Positions 1 to 8,156 are shown, counted from the first letter of the stretch. The stretch is DNA of 18,998 nt from Thermoplasmatota archaeon (GCA_022848825.1 JAJISH010000397.1:1-18998); one strand, 5' to 3'. A program made the numbers and translations. The notes: generated from the sequence alone by a model not told the origin.

Positions 1-666
1 CTGAGATTCGACGACTTCTTCAGAGACACAGGACTTGTGGAGACCGTCAGGAGCATAGGATTCCGAGGACTACCGGACATATTGGGTCTGCTGATCTTCT
101 GGTTCGTGTTCCTTTTCTTCGTTGCCATGACCTTAGAGTACCTTGATATGCCGAATATCGCTGCGTTCGTTACGCTGATAATCGAGTATCTGCCGAAGGT
201 CTTTGGAGCCGTCCTCATTGCCCTGGGCGGCCTCTGGCTGGGAACTTGGCTGTCACAGAAGGTCGAGATGCCCATGAAGGAGGCTGATGTCCCACTAACG
301 GCAGAGACGACCGCGACTCTGGTCAGGTGGCTGGTGATCTTCATAGCTATCGTGATGGCGCTCGGGCTGGTCGGAATCGACACGACCCTTCTGATATGGA
401 CCTTCATCATTCTCATCGGGGCCCTTGGCCTGGGTCTGGCGATCTCCTTCGGAATCGGCGGCAGGGATGTTGCGGCGAACGTCAGCGCCTACTCTTCCGT
501 CTCGAAGACGCTCAGCATTGGCGACGAGATAACGGCGGGAGAGTACAGCGGGACCGTGCTCCTGGTGGGCAGGTACGCCACCGTGCTGAAGATGGCTTCG
601 GGCGATCAAATCACTCTGCCGAACGCGATGCTCGTAAACACGGTGATTACGAAGAAGCCGAAGTAG
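1..666 (+). CDS. MscS-type mechanosensitive ion channel family protein (5' partial)
   Basis: The frame is open to the first base of the window, and the codons before the GTG at 37 (reading LRFDDFFRDTGL) continue the pattern of the conserved helix of this family, so the gene very likely begins upstream. Four hydrophobic segments are visible: around LGLLIFWFVFLFFVAM, VFGAVLIALGGLWLG, LVRWLVIFIAIVMALG and IWTFIILIGALGLGLA. After the last one comes a short beta-rich region with SIGDEI, then a T-x-x-x-x-x-x-G-D-x-I-x-L-P-N motif like that of the MscS beta domain, where the usual DG is replaced by GD. The large C-terminal cage domain of E. coli MscS is missing, so this is a short-form channel or channel-like membrane protein. 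It would act in the cytoplasmic membrane, presumably in osmotic response. The family call is fairly secure; actual gating is inferred. Confidence 0.8.
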   Translation: MRFDDFFRDTGLVETVRSIGFRGLPDILGLLIFWFVFLFFVAMTLEYLDMPNIAAFVTLIIEYLPKVFGAVLIALGGLWLGTWLSQKVEMPMKEADVPLTAETTATLVRWLVIFIAIVMALGLVGIDTTLLIWTFIILIGALGLGLAISFGIGGRDVAANVSAYSSVSKTLSIGDEITAGEYSGTVLLVGRYATVLKMASGDQITLPNAMLVNTVITKKPK

Positions 667-786
667 CCGCTCCGGACATCTGGGACAAGTCTATCCATCC
701 AGTGTTGCCCTTCGCATTGACCGCACAGCCTCTTAGCCGGCCGAGGATAGGTGACCAGCGGATGCGTGAACGGAGGACGTGAGATA

Positions 787-1449
787 TTGGCGGCTCGAGG
801 CAGGACCGCAAGGGTCAATCCCCGGAATCTGAGAGAGAAGTCAGACGAATGGTTGACGAGGATCGAGAAGTTCAATGTCCACAGGTCTCCTGTAGGAGTG
901 GAGCGCTCCGCGCTCCTCGTCATAGACATGCAGAAGTTCTTCCTGGGCTCGAGGGTCGCATCGCTCTTGGACTCCGGAACCGCGATTCTCCCAAATGTGA
1001 AGAGGCTCATAGACCACTACCACGAGAAAGGGAGACCGGTGATCTACACGCGCCACGTTCACAGCCCGGACGGTTCCGATCTGGGCATACTGGGAGAGTG
1101 GTGGGACGAGCACTGTCTGGAGGGGACGGAGGAAGCGGAGATACACGACTCGATCGCTCCCGGGCCCGAGGATTCGGTGATTCTCAAGCATCGATACAGT
1201 GCGTTCTATGGCACGGATCTGGATGACGTCCTGGTGGAACGTCAAGTTGAGGAGGTCGTCATCAGCGGCGTGATGACCAACATATGCTGCGAGTCGACCG
1301 CCAGGGACGCCTTCTTCAGAGACATGTGGGTGAGGTTCGTGGCGGACGCCACCGCAAGCGTGAATGAGGAGATGCACGTGGCGACGCTTCAAAGCCTGGC
1401 ATATGCGTTCGCGGAGGTATGCGTGACGGAGGATGTTCTCCGCGGGTAG
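787..1449 (+). CDS. Isochorismatase-family cysteine hydrolase
   Basis: This is an alpha/beta cysteine hydrolase of the isochorismatase/nicotinamidase superfamily. Numbered from this start, the triad is Asp47 (LLVIDMQ), Lys134 (ILKHRYS) and Cys167 (TNICCEST), all in the expected order and spacing. Family members hydrolyse amides, ureas or vinyl ethers; the substrate cannot be read here, although the W-W-D-E-H segment after GEWW could line the pocket. The start is uncertain. The longest form begins at GTG 751, but the TTG at 787 has a GGAGG (772-776) at good spacing and leaves an N-terminus of more usual length. No TATA element is obvious in the 84-base gap after the channel gene, so the two may be cotranscribed. 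The Cys-Cys pair (second Cys where Val is common) is slightly unusual. Confidence 0.83.
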   Translation: MAARGRTARVNPRNLREKSDEWLTRIEKFNVHRSPVGVERSALLVIDMQKFFLGSRVASLLDSGTAILPNVKRLIDHYHEKGRPVIYTRHVHSPDGSDLGILGEWWDEHCLEGTEEAEIHDSIAPGPEDSVILKHRYSAFYGTDLDDVLVERQVEEVVISGVMTNICCESTARDAFFRDMWVRFVADATASVNEEMHVATLQSLAYAFAEVCVTEDVLRG

Positions 1450-1503
1450 GACGACATTGACGGGCTGCTCAGCGCCGACTGACGACCGGAGCGGATGGCG
1501 GTA

Positions 1504-1514
1504 TGCTTTTATAC
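1504..1514 (+). promoter_or_regulatory. Predicted TATA/box A for the coiled-coil/mtnA operon
   Basis: TTTTATA at 1507-1513 is an archaeal box A match. Its centre lies about 34 bases before ATG 1544, predicting a start of transcription near 1535 and a very short leader that includes the GGGAG before the ATG. It sits after the stop of the cysteine hydrolase, so it separates the two transcription units. Confidence 0.5.
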
Positions 1515-1543
1515 CTCGAAACATGATTGGACCGGGAGAGAAT

Positions 1544-1774
1544 ATGCCCGTCAAGAGCGTTCTGATAACTCTGGAAGAGCAGAAGAAGTGGAAGAGACGA
1601 AGGGACTTCCTGCAGAACAAGCTGGACAGTGTCAAGAGAAGGAAGCAAGGTGTCCTGCGGGAACTTGAGCGGGTCAGCAAGCGAATGGCCCGTTTCGACA
1701 AGAGGATGGCTTCGCTCAAGGAAGCGGCGGTTCCGCGGGAGATATCCACCGTGAGAATCGAGTCGATGAGGTGA
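1544..1774 (+). CDS. Small coiled-coil protein, copy A of a tandem pair
   Basis: A 76-residue, highly charged (Lys/Arg/Glu) helical protein with no membrane segment or Cys. Heptad-like leucines and charged residues from about residue 7 to 58 suggest a coiled coil or helical hairpin. I do not recognise a named family. ATG 1544 is chosen because a box A and a GGGAG lie just upstream; the frame is open further 5' to 1433, but that part overlaps the hydrolase gene and the promoter. The downstream gene encodes a clear relative: W-x-x-R-R-x-x-L-x-x-x-L followed by VLREL-x-RV is shared, with about 15 identities in 41 ungapped positions by hand alignment. The two may form a heterodimer or hetero-oligomer; that is inference. 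Confidence 0.75.
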   Translation: MPVKSVLITLEEQKKWKRRRDFLQNKLDSVKRRKQGVLRELERVSKRMARFDKRMASLKEAAVPREISTVRIESMR

Positions 1775-1777
1775 ACC

Positions 1778-2005
1778 ATGAAGGAGCTCGACGTGCTGCA
1801 GGAGGAATACGAGCGATGGAGGTTCAGGCGGAAGGACCTCGAGGGGAATCTCAGAGAACTGGCACGGGAAGAGAGTGATGTTCTTAGGGAGCTCGCGAGA
1901 GTGGATGGTCAGATATCGTACTACGACTCCCTGGAGAGCGATATGAAGAAGGAACTCGAACCGCCCCGACTCTCAGACCTCCTGAGTTCGTTGAGGAAGA
2001 GGTGA
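1778..2005 (+). CDS. Small coiled-coil protein, copy B of a tandem pair
   Basis: A 75-residue charged helical protein beginning three bases after the stop of copy A, with GAGGTG at 1768-1773 as ribosome binding site. It shares W14, R17-R18, L21, L25, VLREL (35-39), R41-V42 and D50 with copy A, so the two arose by duplication. Unlike copy A, its C-terminus is acidic then Pro-containing (LEPPRLSDLL). Its stop overlaps the GTG start of mtnA in a GTGA arrangement, so translation of all three genes is probably coupled. No known function; the position invites a link to MtnA but does not prove one. Confidence 0.78.
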   Translation: MKELDVLQEEYERWRFRRKDLEGNLRELAREESDVLRELARVDGQISYYDSLESDMKKELEPPRLSDLLSSLRKR

Positions 2006-3012
2006 GCTTCTTGCGGGTCGTTGTCGACGGAAGGGTCCGCGACATCAAAACGGTATGGATGTCAAACGGTGTCGTATGGCTGATCGAGCAGAACCTTCTA
2101 CCGTTCGAGGTCCAGTTCTTCAAGGCGCAGACGGTAGAGGACATTGCCAGGGCGATAGAGACCATGGTTGTGCGGGGCGCTCCGGCCATCGGAGCCACGG
2201 CGGCCTACGGGATCGCTCTTGCGGCCTTGAAGAGAGAACCGCTGGATGAAGCCGCCGAGAGATTGAGGGCCACCCGACCCACGGCCTACGACCTGTTCTA
2301 TGCCATTGACCACGTGCTCGAGGAGATTGAGAAGGGGACTCCTCCAGTCAAGGCGGCCGACGACTATGCCGCTCGGATTTCGGACATGTGCAAGAGGATC
2401 GGTGAGAACGGCGACGAAGTGATAAGGAACGGGGATTCCATCCTCACACACTGCAACGCTGGAGCGTTGGCGACAATCGACCACGGAACCGCCCTCGCGC
2501 CCATGAGAGAGGCGCACAGGAACGGCAAGAAGATCTTCGTCTTTGTCGACGAGACCCGCCCAAGATTGCAGGGAGCGAAGCTGACCGCCTGGGAGCTGTC
2601 CAACGAGGGCATAGACTATGCGATCATCGTGGACAACGCGGCGGGGCGCCTGATGCAGTCGGGAGAGGTGGACGTCGCCCTCGTTGGGGCGGACAGAATA
2701 GCGGCGAACGGAGATGTCGCGAACAAGATAGGGACGTACGAGAAGGCCCTTATCGCCAAGGACAACAGCGTACCGTTCTACGTCGCAGCACCCACGAGCA
2801 CGATAGACTTCTCACTCCCGGAGGGTCAGAGCATCCCCATTGAGGAGAGGAGCGAGAGTGAGGTCCTGCACATCGGCGGGAGGAGCATAGCCCCGAAAGG
2901 ATCAAAGGCAAGGAACCCGGCGTTCGACGTCACATCCAAAGATCTGATCACGGGCATAATCACAGAGAAGGGGATCCACAAACCGTATGAACTGAGGAAC
3001 TTGCAGGGGTAG
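2002..3012 (+). CDS. mtnA: S-methyl-5-thioribose-1-phosphate isomerase
   Basis: MtnA belongs to the eIF2B alpha/beta/delta-like isomerase family and converts methylthioribose 1-phosphate to methylthioribulose 1-phosphate after methylthioadenosine phosphorolysis. Archaeal members can also isomerise 5-deoxyribose 1-phosphate. Diagnostic segments are RGAPAIG (59-65), THCNAGALAT with catalytic Cys151, VDETRPRLQGA (182-192), GADRIAANGDVANKIGTY with catalytic Asp231, APTST (263-267) and the NPAFDVT near the C-terminus. At 336 residues it is full length. The GTG start overlaps the stop of the preceding small gene by four bases and has GAGG at 1993-1996. The later steps of methionine salvage are not encoded nearby, so the fate of the product is open. 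Ribose-1,5-bisphosphate isomerase is a related alternative, but the LQGA..LTAWEL and THCNAGALAT segments favour MtnA. Confidence 0.93.
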   Translation: MSFLRVVVDGRVRDIKTVWMSNGVVWLIEQNLLPFEVQFFKAQTVEDIARAIETMVVRGAPAIGATAAYGIALAALKREPLDEAAERLRATRPTAYDLFYAIDHVLEEIEKGTPPVKAADDYAARISDMCKRIGENGDEVIRNGDSILTHCNAGALATIDHGTALAPMREAHRNGKKIFVFVDETRPRLQGAKLTAWELSNEGIDYAIIVDNAAGRLMQSGEVDVALVGADRIAANGDVANKIGTYEKALIAKDNSVPFYVAAPTSTIDFSLPEGQSIPIEERSESEVLHIGGRSIAPKGSKARNPAFDVTSKDLITGIITEKGIHKPYELRNLQG

Positions 3013-3025
3013 CCAAAGCTCGAAA

Positions 3026-3036
3026 ACCTCTATAAC
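3026..3036 (+). promoter_or_regulatory. Predicted TATA/box A for the zinc-ribbon/nop5 operon
   Basis: TATAAC at 3031-3036 lies 22-27 bases upstream of ATG 3058, the distance expected from box A to the transcription start. The mRNA would then begin at or very near the ATG, which supports ATG 3058 over GTG 3049. Confidence 0.55.
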
Positions 3037-3057
3037 GACATTGCCGATGTGGGTACA

Positions 3058-3549
3058 ATGACGAGATGTCCCGTGTGCGACTTTGACTTGGAGGACGCAT
3101 CGGTCTGTCCGCGTTGCGGGACGGCCGTCGCCGGACTTCTCGATCCCACCCCAGCACTTTCTGTGGAAGGCGTTGAGGGGCCGCTCGTCGACCTGCGATG
3201 CGAACGTTGCGGCGAGGGCGACCTGATGCTAGTCACAGACGAGACGGACATACCGAGATACAGATGCCCGAAGTGCGAGTCATACAGGGGAGAGTTCCTA
3301 CATACGGGGAGGGAGACCTACTACTCCACGACGGAGCTGCGGGTAGGTCAATTCATCGACACGCGACTCAAGATGACCGGTGACCTCCTCCTCCCCATAG
3401 AGGATCACATGGCGTATCTCTCCCGAAAGATATCTGAGGCCACGAACATCGACCCAGAGCAGGTCGAGAAGGCGGTCGAGTACCTCAAGGAGCGGGAGAT
3501 CATCATGATAATGCACAAGGGAGACCACTTCGAGGTTGAGTTCAGATGA
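3058..3549 (+). CDS. Zinc-ribbon protein with possible C-terminal winged helix
   Basis: A 163-residue soluble protein. Four C-x-x-C pairs (4/7, 17/20, 48/51, 70/73) would form two zinc ribbons: a rubredoxin-like N-terminal one (CPVCDFDL...CPRCG) and a second resembling TFIIS/TFIIB-type ribbons (CERCG...YRCPKC). The C-terminal third, with ISEATNIDPEQVEKAVEYL followed by a beta-hairpin-like tail, could be a winged helix. Together these suggest nucleic-acid binding. ATG 3058 is preferred because the box A ahead of it predicts a leaderless mRNA. The gene is 22 bases upstream of nop5 in the same orientation with no promoter between, so a role in RNA or RNP biology is a reasonable but untested guess. 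I do not recognise a named family. Confidence 0.8.
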   Translation: MTRCPVCDFDLEDASVCPRCGTAVAGLLDPTPALSVEGVEGPLVDLRCERCGEGDLMLVTDETDIPRYRCPKCESYRGEFLHTGRETYYSTTELRVGQFIDTRLKMTGDLLLPIEDHMAYLSRKISEATNIDPEQVEKAVEYLKEREIIMIMHKGDHFEVEFR

Positions 3550-3571
3550 GGTCCTTTTCGGCGGTGGTAAG

Positions 3572-4621
3572 ATGATCCTTGTCACGACCTGGTTCGGATC
3601 CTTCCTGCTTGACGGAGACCGGGTCTCGGAGTACAAACTGTTCCCGAAGAACGCCCGGGACATCGCAGCGAGGATGCGAAGGGCGAACGATTCCAGGATC
3701 ATTGGAGAGGAAAGGGAGCTTGTCAAGGACCTTGACGAGTTCTTCGTCGTGGAGAAGAGGCTGGAGAAGATTGGAGGGACCAACATTAGCGTTGAACCTC
3801 CTTTCATACGCCCCGAGGACTACGACTTCGGCCGTGACCTGCTCCATGATGCCATGATTCTCGTGGCGAAGGAGAGCATGACCCGGGCCGTGGGCAGGGA
3901 CGATCATGTCTCGCAGGCCGTGAACGCGCTGGACGACATGGAGAAGACCGCCAACATCCTGTACGGCAGACTGAAGGAGTGGTACGGCCTCCATTTCCCT
4001 GAGCTGGAGAAACTCGTCGACGGAGACAGCTATGTGCGCCTGATATCCGAGTTCGGGAGCAAGGACAAGATGGCAGATATGAAGGATGTGGAGTCCATTG
4101 GGTTCGAACTCACGCCAGAAGATGAGCAGACGATCATGGAACTCGCAAGCATGATAGAGGAAGCGATATCGAGGAAGGCAACGCTCCAAGCGTACATCGA
4201 GAGCGGCATGAGGTCGTTCGCTCCCAATGTGAGCGAAATCGCGGGGCCGATCATCGGTGCAAGGCTCATAGATCTGGCGGGCGGTCTCGATCGGCTCGCG
4301 AGATTGCCCAGTGGCACGGTCCAACTCCTTGGCGCGGAAAGGGCGCTATTCAGACACCTGAAGAGCAAGAGCAAGACCAAACCCCCGAAGCATGGCGTGC
4401 TGTTCCAGCACCCCGATGTGCACAGATCCCCGTACTGGCAGAGAGGGGCGATTGCCAGGGCTTATGCGGGGAAGATATGTATCGCGGCCAGAGCCGATCA
4501 CTACTCCAAGCGGTTCATAGCGGGGGAGCTGAGGAAGGACCTAGAGGAAACGCTGAGGAGGATCAAAGAGACCCGCAAGGAAGCCCCTGTGCCAAGGAAA
4601 CGTCGCGGCAAGAGGAGGTAG
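3572..4621 (+). CDS. nop5: Nop5/Nop56-58 family box C/D RNP core protein
   Basis: The scaffold of archaeal box C/D RNPs, bridging L7Ae-bound guide RNA and fibrillarin so that rRNA (and tRNA) receives 2'-O-methyl groups. The start ILVTTWFGSFLL is typical of the N-terminal fibrillarin-binding domain, so ATG 3572 is used rather than GTG 3536, which would run into the upstream gene. A coiled-coil middle region (about 100-200, with GLHFPEL at 139-145) precedes the Nop domain: AGPIIGARLI, GAERALF (254-260), KHGVLFQHPDV (273-283) and RGAIARAYAGKICIAARAD. The tail is Lys/Arg-rich (RKRRGKRR), as is common in this family. At 349 residues it is of usual length. The fibrillarin gene flpA, often adjacent in archaea, is not next to it; the next gene encodes a solute-binding protein. 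Confidence 0.95.
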   Translation: MILVTTWFGSFLLDGDRVSEYKLFPKNARDIAARMRRANDSRIIGEERELVKDLDEFFVVEKRLEKIGGTNISVEPPFIRPEDYDFGRDLLHDAMILVAKESMTRAVGRDDHVSQAVNALDDMEKTANILYGRLKEWYGLHFPELEKLVDGDSYVRLISEFGSKDKMADMKDVESIGFELTPEDEQTIMELASMIEEAISRKATLQAYIESGMRSFAPNVSEIAGPIIGARLIDLAGGLDRLARLPSGTVQLLGAERALFRHLKSKSKTKPPKHGVLFQHPDVHRSPYWQRGAIARAYAGKICIAARADHYSKRFIAGELRKDLEETLRRIKETRKEAPVPRKRRGKRR

Positions 4622-4770
4622 CTCTTCCGCTCATGCGCCCCGAACACAACGAATACTGACTCGGAAACAGGGCATCGACATTGCGCGGAGAGTCGCATAT
4701 CGCGATCTGTCTGGCTGAGGCCCATCCAGTACAGCATTGCAGACTTCAGCACGCTATTACAAAAGAATAT

Positions 4771-4788
4771 ACCAAATACATTATAAAC
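4771..4788 (+). promoter_or_regulatory. Predicted BRE/TATA promoter of the solute-binding protein gene
   Basis: The 187 bases between nop5 and the next start hold this AT-rich element. TTATAAA at 4781-4787 with an A-rich BRE-like stretch just upstream lies about 25 bases before ATG 4809, predicting a leaderless mRNA. It is among the best TATA matches in the window. I see nothing else in this gap. Confidence 0.65.
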
Positions 4789-4808
4789 CCCATAGGACTT
4801 TAGAATGC

Positions 4809-7688
4809 ATGGGGAGACCCATGACTGGTGTAGAGAAAGGATCTGATACGAGAAGAAGCGCGATTGCCCTTGCGATTCTGATGGCCTTTATGTTCTTGGC
4901 TTTTTTCGGGGCCGTGGCTCAAGTAGCTCTGGCAGGAGAGACAAGGCAAGACCTCATTCTGAGAATCGGTGCTCAGGACGAGTTGAAGTCGAGGAACATC
5001 CTCGCCATCGGTGATGTCTGGAGCACGAACGTGCTGGGCCCGATCTATGAGAGTGTTGGCCAGGTGGACCCGACAACGGAGAACCCGGTTCCCTATAATC
5101 TCTTGGGGATCGATGCGAACGAGGATGGCGTGTTCGAGGAGAGCGAGTATGGAGTGTACACAAAGCTGACGAACCAGTCCGAGGTCACTGCCTTCTACGA
5201 CCTGAATGGTGTCCACTTCCATGATGGCGTGCAGGCAACGATGCATGACGTTCTCTTCGCATATCATCTGAACGCTCTGGATCCAATTACGACATCCCTT
5301 GATGTGCTGAAGGACAAGAACAACCTGCCGGGCACCAACTACTCGACGAGCAGGTGGCTGCATGTCTGGCCTGTTGAGGCAGAATGGGTCGACGCTATAC
5401 CAAAGGGTGCGAATGAATCGCTGAGGTTCGCACTTCACTTTAAACAGCAAGCCACGTATGCCAGATTCACGGACTGGACCCTGAACGGGGGCAGCATCCT
5501 CCCGCGCCACATATGGGAGGGTACGGGAAGACTGTGTCTTGACGCGACTGATGGCGTGTGCAGCAACTGGAGGGAGAACATACACCTGGACTTCAAGCGC
5601 GCCTATGATGATTCAACGCACAACGGCGTACCCGCAACGGAGACTTTCGCTTTCAAGTTCAGCGACGCCGAATCCTGGCTTATGGAGGACAACGAGGTCA
5701 TTGGAACGGGACCGTTCTCGTTCGGAATATGGACCCCCGGTGTCACGGTGAAGATAGACAAGAACTGGGACTACAAAGCGGACGTTGTCGCTTGCGAGAA
5801 GGTGGGAACTCCACCCGTTTGTACGGGGAACTTCTACTCGTACATGCACCAGCCGTACATCGACGGGATGCTGTTCAAGATATACAAGACCGCGCAGGCA
5901 GCCGTGTTCGCGCTCCAGGCGGGAGAGATAGACGTCGTGTCATGGTCCGTTCCTCCTGAGTTCGTGGGCGAACTCATCCGGGACCCGAATGTGGAGATAA
6001 CGGCAACGGCTGAGAAGGGATTCTTTTATCTCAGCTACAATATGCGGATATCTCCGTTCGGCTATCCCGACAACGATCCGACCCAGGGCGATGTTGGGCT
6101 TTGGCTCAGGAAGGCCATCGCTCATGTCATTGACAAGAAGAGAATCGTGACGACGTTGCTACAGAACTTCGGTGTTCGCGGAGATCAGCCCGTGAGCCCT
6201 GGCTTCACGAAATGGTACAACGCGTCCGTTACCAAATACGATTACGATCTGGAAACGGCGAAGGAGATACTGGACGACCACTACACAGAATCGTTCCAGG
6301 GAGGAGACGGCCTCGGCTGGGCAGGTGGATGGAGGATTCTTCCGACGATAGGGAACCAGGAGATCGAGCTACTGTGTCCCCAGGCGGACTACGATCCGAT
6401 CCGTGCCCAGGCCTGCAACATGATAGCGGGCGACATGCGGAAGATAGGGTTGAACGCAGACGCGAAGCTGGTGGCATTCGGGGAAATCGTGGAGAGGCTG
6501 AACAACCGTGACATGCAGATGTGGGTCCTCGGATGGAGGATAGGTTCCGATCCACCCGACTACTACTACGCCTTCTTCTACTCAGGAAACGCCAGAGCTG
6601 GACAGAACTATCCCGGGTTCCAGAACGAGACATTCGACAGCTTGATCACGGCGGCTCGTGCGGAGCTCGACCTGGAGAAGCAGACGAAGATCATCAAGCA
6701 ATGCAGCGGGCTGCTGACGGATGCGCTGCCCTACGACGTGCTCTACTTCAGAACCAACATCGAACCGTACAGGGCGGACAGATTCGTCAACTGGACTGTT
6801 GGACCAGCCGGATCGATATTCGGTGGTTCCCCGCAGTCCTGGATCGGGATTCATCCGCCTGTGAAGAAGACGATGAAGGTACTGCTAGAGCTCAGATCGT
6901 CCATGAAGGCTAGCGGTATCAACGAGACAAGTACACAGGCCGTCACGGTCAGGGTCAGAAACATAGCGGACAACACGCCGAAACAGGGCGCCAATGTCAC
7001 GATAAGCCTCGCCGTCCCGATAGGCCAACTCGCCTACGGAACCCAGCAGGGCGGATCGGTGTCTGGCTTGTCAGACGTGAATGGCAACTTCATCGCGACC
7101 TACGTGGCACCTGTCTGGAATGAGACGGTAAACGACACTGAACGACTGACAATCACGGCAAGTGCGGAGTTCGAGGGCGAAGAGACCGGACAGGTCCTAG
7201 CTGACGTCCTCATCTATCCTCGAGGCCGCCCCTTCCTTGCAGTCCTCACGAAGTGGACGGTTTCAGATATCGTCCTCACGAAGGACTCCGTCCCGCTCGA
7301 AGTAGAGGTGACGGATCAGGATGGCATCACGGTTAACGGCGCTGAGGTCACGGTCACACCCGAAGTTGGAGGGCCGACCGTGTCTCCTGAGATTGGGGTG
7401 ACTTCAGGCGGCAAGGCTGACTTCATCATCACGGCCCCGAAAAAGGTCTCGGACACCGCGAACGCCGAAGTGGACTTCCTATTCAGGGTCCAGGCTACGG
7501 CCGCGGGACTCGCCTCCGAACCGTACCAGATTCTGCTTACGGTCAAGGAGAAGGGCGGCGACGACGGCGGCTTTGATATGACCATCCCGGCAATCGGGGC
7601 TGCAGTCGCCATTGTGGCCGTCGTGGTAATTGCCTCCTTCCTTGCGGTCAAGAAGAAACCGAAGAGACGCCGAAAGAGGAACAAGTGA
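4809..7688 (+). CDS. Membrane-anchored family 5 (peptide/nickel-type) solute-binding protein with Ig-like region
   Basis: A 959-residue cell-surface receptor. A hydrophobic segment after R15-R16 (about 17-40, ending ALAGE) is a signal peptide or N-terminal anchor. Residues about 45-680 form a family 5 extracellular solute-binding domain: IGTGPFSFGIW, LQAGEIDVV, the LRKAIAHVIDKKRIV helix, MQMWVLGWRIGSDPPDYYYAFF and the terminal ALPYDVLYFRTNIEPYR. Residues about 690-915 contain Ig-like beta repeats (VTVRVRN...NVTISLAV; VPLEVEVTDQDG...VEVTVTP-type strands). A second membrane helix (about 923-945) and a Lys/Arg tail follow. Many N-x-S/T sequons fit an exported archaeal glycoprotein. ATG 4809 fits the promoter distance; ATG 4821 is the alternative. 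No permease or ATPase for peptide import is adjacent. Substrate unknown; peptide or oligosaccharide are both known for the family. Confidence 0.88.
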   Translation: MGRPMTGVEKGSDTRRSAIALAILMAFMFLAFFGAVAQVALAGETRQDLILRIGAQDELKSRNILAIGDVWSTNVLGPIYESVGQVDPTTENPVPYNLLGIDANEDGVFEESEYGVYTKLTNQSEVTAFYDLNGVHFHDGVQATMHDVLFAYHLNALDPITTSLDVLKDKNNLPGTNYSTSRWLHVWPVEAEWVDAIPKGANESLRFALHFKQQATYARFTDWTLNGGSILPRHIWEGTGRLCLDATDGVCSNWRENIHLDFKRAYDDSTHNGVPATETFAFKFSDAESWLMEDNEVIGTGPFSFGIWTPGVTVKIDKNWDYKADVVACEKVGTPPVCTGNFYSYMHQPYIDGMLFKIYKTAQAAVFALQAGEIDVVSWSVPPEFVGELIRDPNVEITATAEKGFFYLSYNMRISPFGYPDNDPTQGDVGLWLRKAIAHVIDKKRIVTTLLQNFGVRGDQPVSPGFTKWYNASVTKYDYDLETAKEILDDHYTESFQGGDGLGWAGGWRILPTIGNQEIELLCPQADYDPIRAQACNMIAGDMRKIGLNADAKLVAFGEIVERLNNRDMQMWVLGWRIGSDPPDYYYAFFYSGNARAGQNYPGFQNETFDSLITAARAELDLEKQTKIIKQCSGLLTDALPYDVLYFRTNIEPYRADRFVNWTVGPAGSIFGGSPQSWIGIHPPVKKTMKVLLELRSSMKASGINETSTQAVTVRVRNIADNTPKQGANVTISLAVPIGQLAYGTQQGGSVSGLSDVNGNFIATYVAPVWNETVNDTERLTITASAEFEGEETGQVLADVLIYPRGRPFLAVLTKWTVSDIVLTKDSVPLEVEVTDQDGITVNGAEVTVTPEVGGPTVSPEIGVTSGGKADFIITAPKKVSDTANAEVDFLFRVQATAAGLASEPYQILLTVKEKGGDDGGFDMTIPAIGAAVAIVAVVVIASFLAVKKKPKRRRKRNK

Positions 7689-7727
7689 TCACCCGCTGCC
7701 AGATTCTTGGCCCCGACTCCGCTGAAA

Positions 7728-7737
7728 ACGTTATAAG
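7728..7737 (+). promoter_or_regulatory. Predicted TATA/box A for aIF5A
   Basis: TTATAAG at 7731-7737, preceded by GAAAAC (a BRE-like purine run), lies about 36 bases before ATG 7770. Transcription would start near 7759, leaving a leader of roughly 10 bases that holds GAGG (7759-7762). Confidence 0.6.
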
Positions 7738-7769
7738 CCGCTCTCACATTACGTTGCCGAGGAATTCCC

Positions 7770-8156
7770 ATGTCATGGAATCAGGCTGAAATGAGGTCTC
7801 TCAAACCGAACAGATACGTCCTCATAGACGAGGAACCCTGCAAGATTCTCAGCGTCAACATCTCGAAGCCAGGGAAGCACGGAGAAGCGAAAGCCAGGGT
7901 AGAGGCCGTGGGGATCTTCGACAAACAGAAGAGGAGCATCGTGCACCCTGTCACGCACAAGGTCAAGGTTCCGATTGTCGACAAGAGGAGGGCTCAGATT
8001 CTCACGGTTATGGGTTCTGAGGTTCAGCTCATGGACCTTGAGACGTACGAGACGTTCAACGTCGCGATATCGGCAGAACTGGGCGGTAAGCTCAGCCCAG
8101 GCGGCGAGATCCAGTATCTCGTGGCAATGGGGAGGAAGAAGATAACCAGGACGTGA
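7770..8156 (+). CDS. eif5A: Translation factor aIF5A (hypusine-containing)
   Basis: Archaeal homologue of eIF5A/EF-P, which binds the ribosomal E site and relieves stalling. The modification loop S-K-P-G-K-H-G-E-A-K is intact, with Lys36 the residue expected to become (deoxy)hypusine through deoxyhypusine synthase. Residues about 1-68 form the SH3-like domain and about 70-128 the OB-fold domain, matching the usual archaeal length. ATG 7770 has GAGG upstream. Its TGA overlaps the GTG start of the agmatinase gene by four bases, so the two are probably translationally coupled, which fits a shared place in polyamine/hypusine metabolism. Confidence 0.96.
   Translation: MSWNQAEMRSLKPNRYVLIDEEPCKILSVNISKPGKHGEAKARVEAVGIFDKQKRSIVHPVTHKVKVPIVDKRRAQILTVMGSEVQLMDLETYETFNVAISAELGGKLSPGGEIQYLVAMGRKKITRT

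Noticed and set aside
841-1779. A 312-codon minus-strand frame across the hydrolase and first miniprotein gene
   Set aside because: It spans two plus-strand genes and a promoter, with composition typical of an antisense shadow and no domain.
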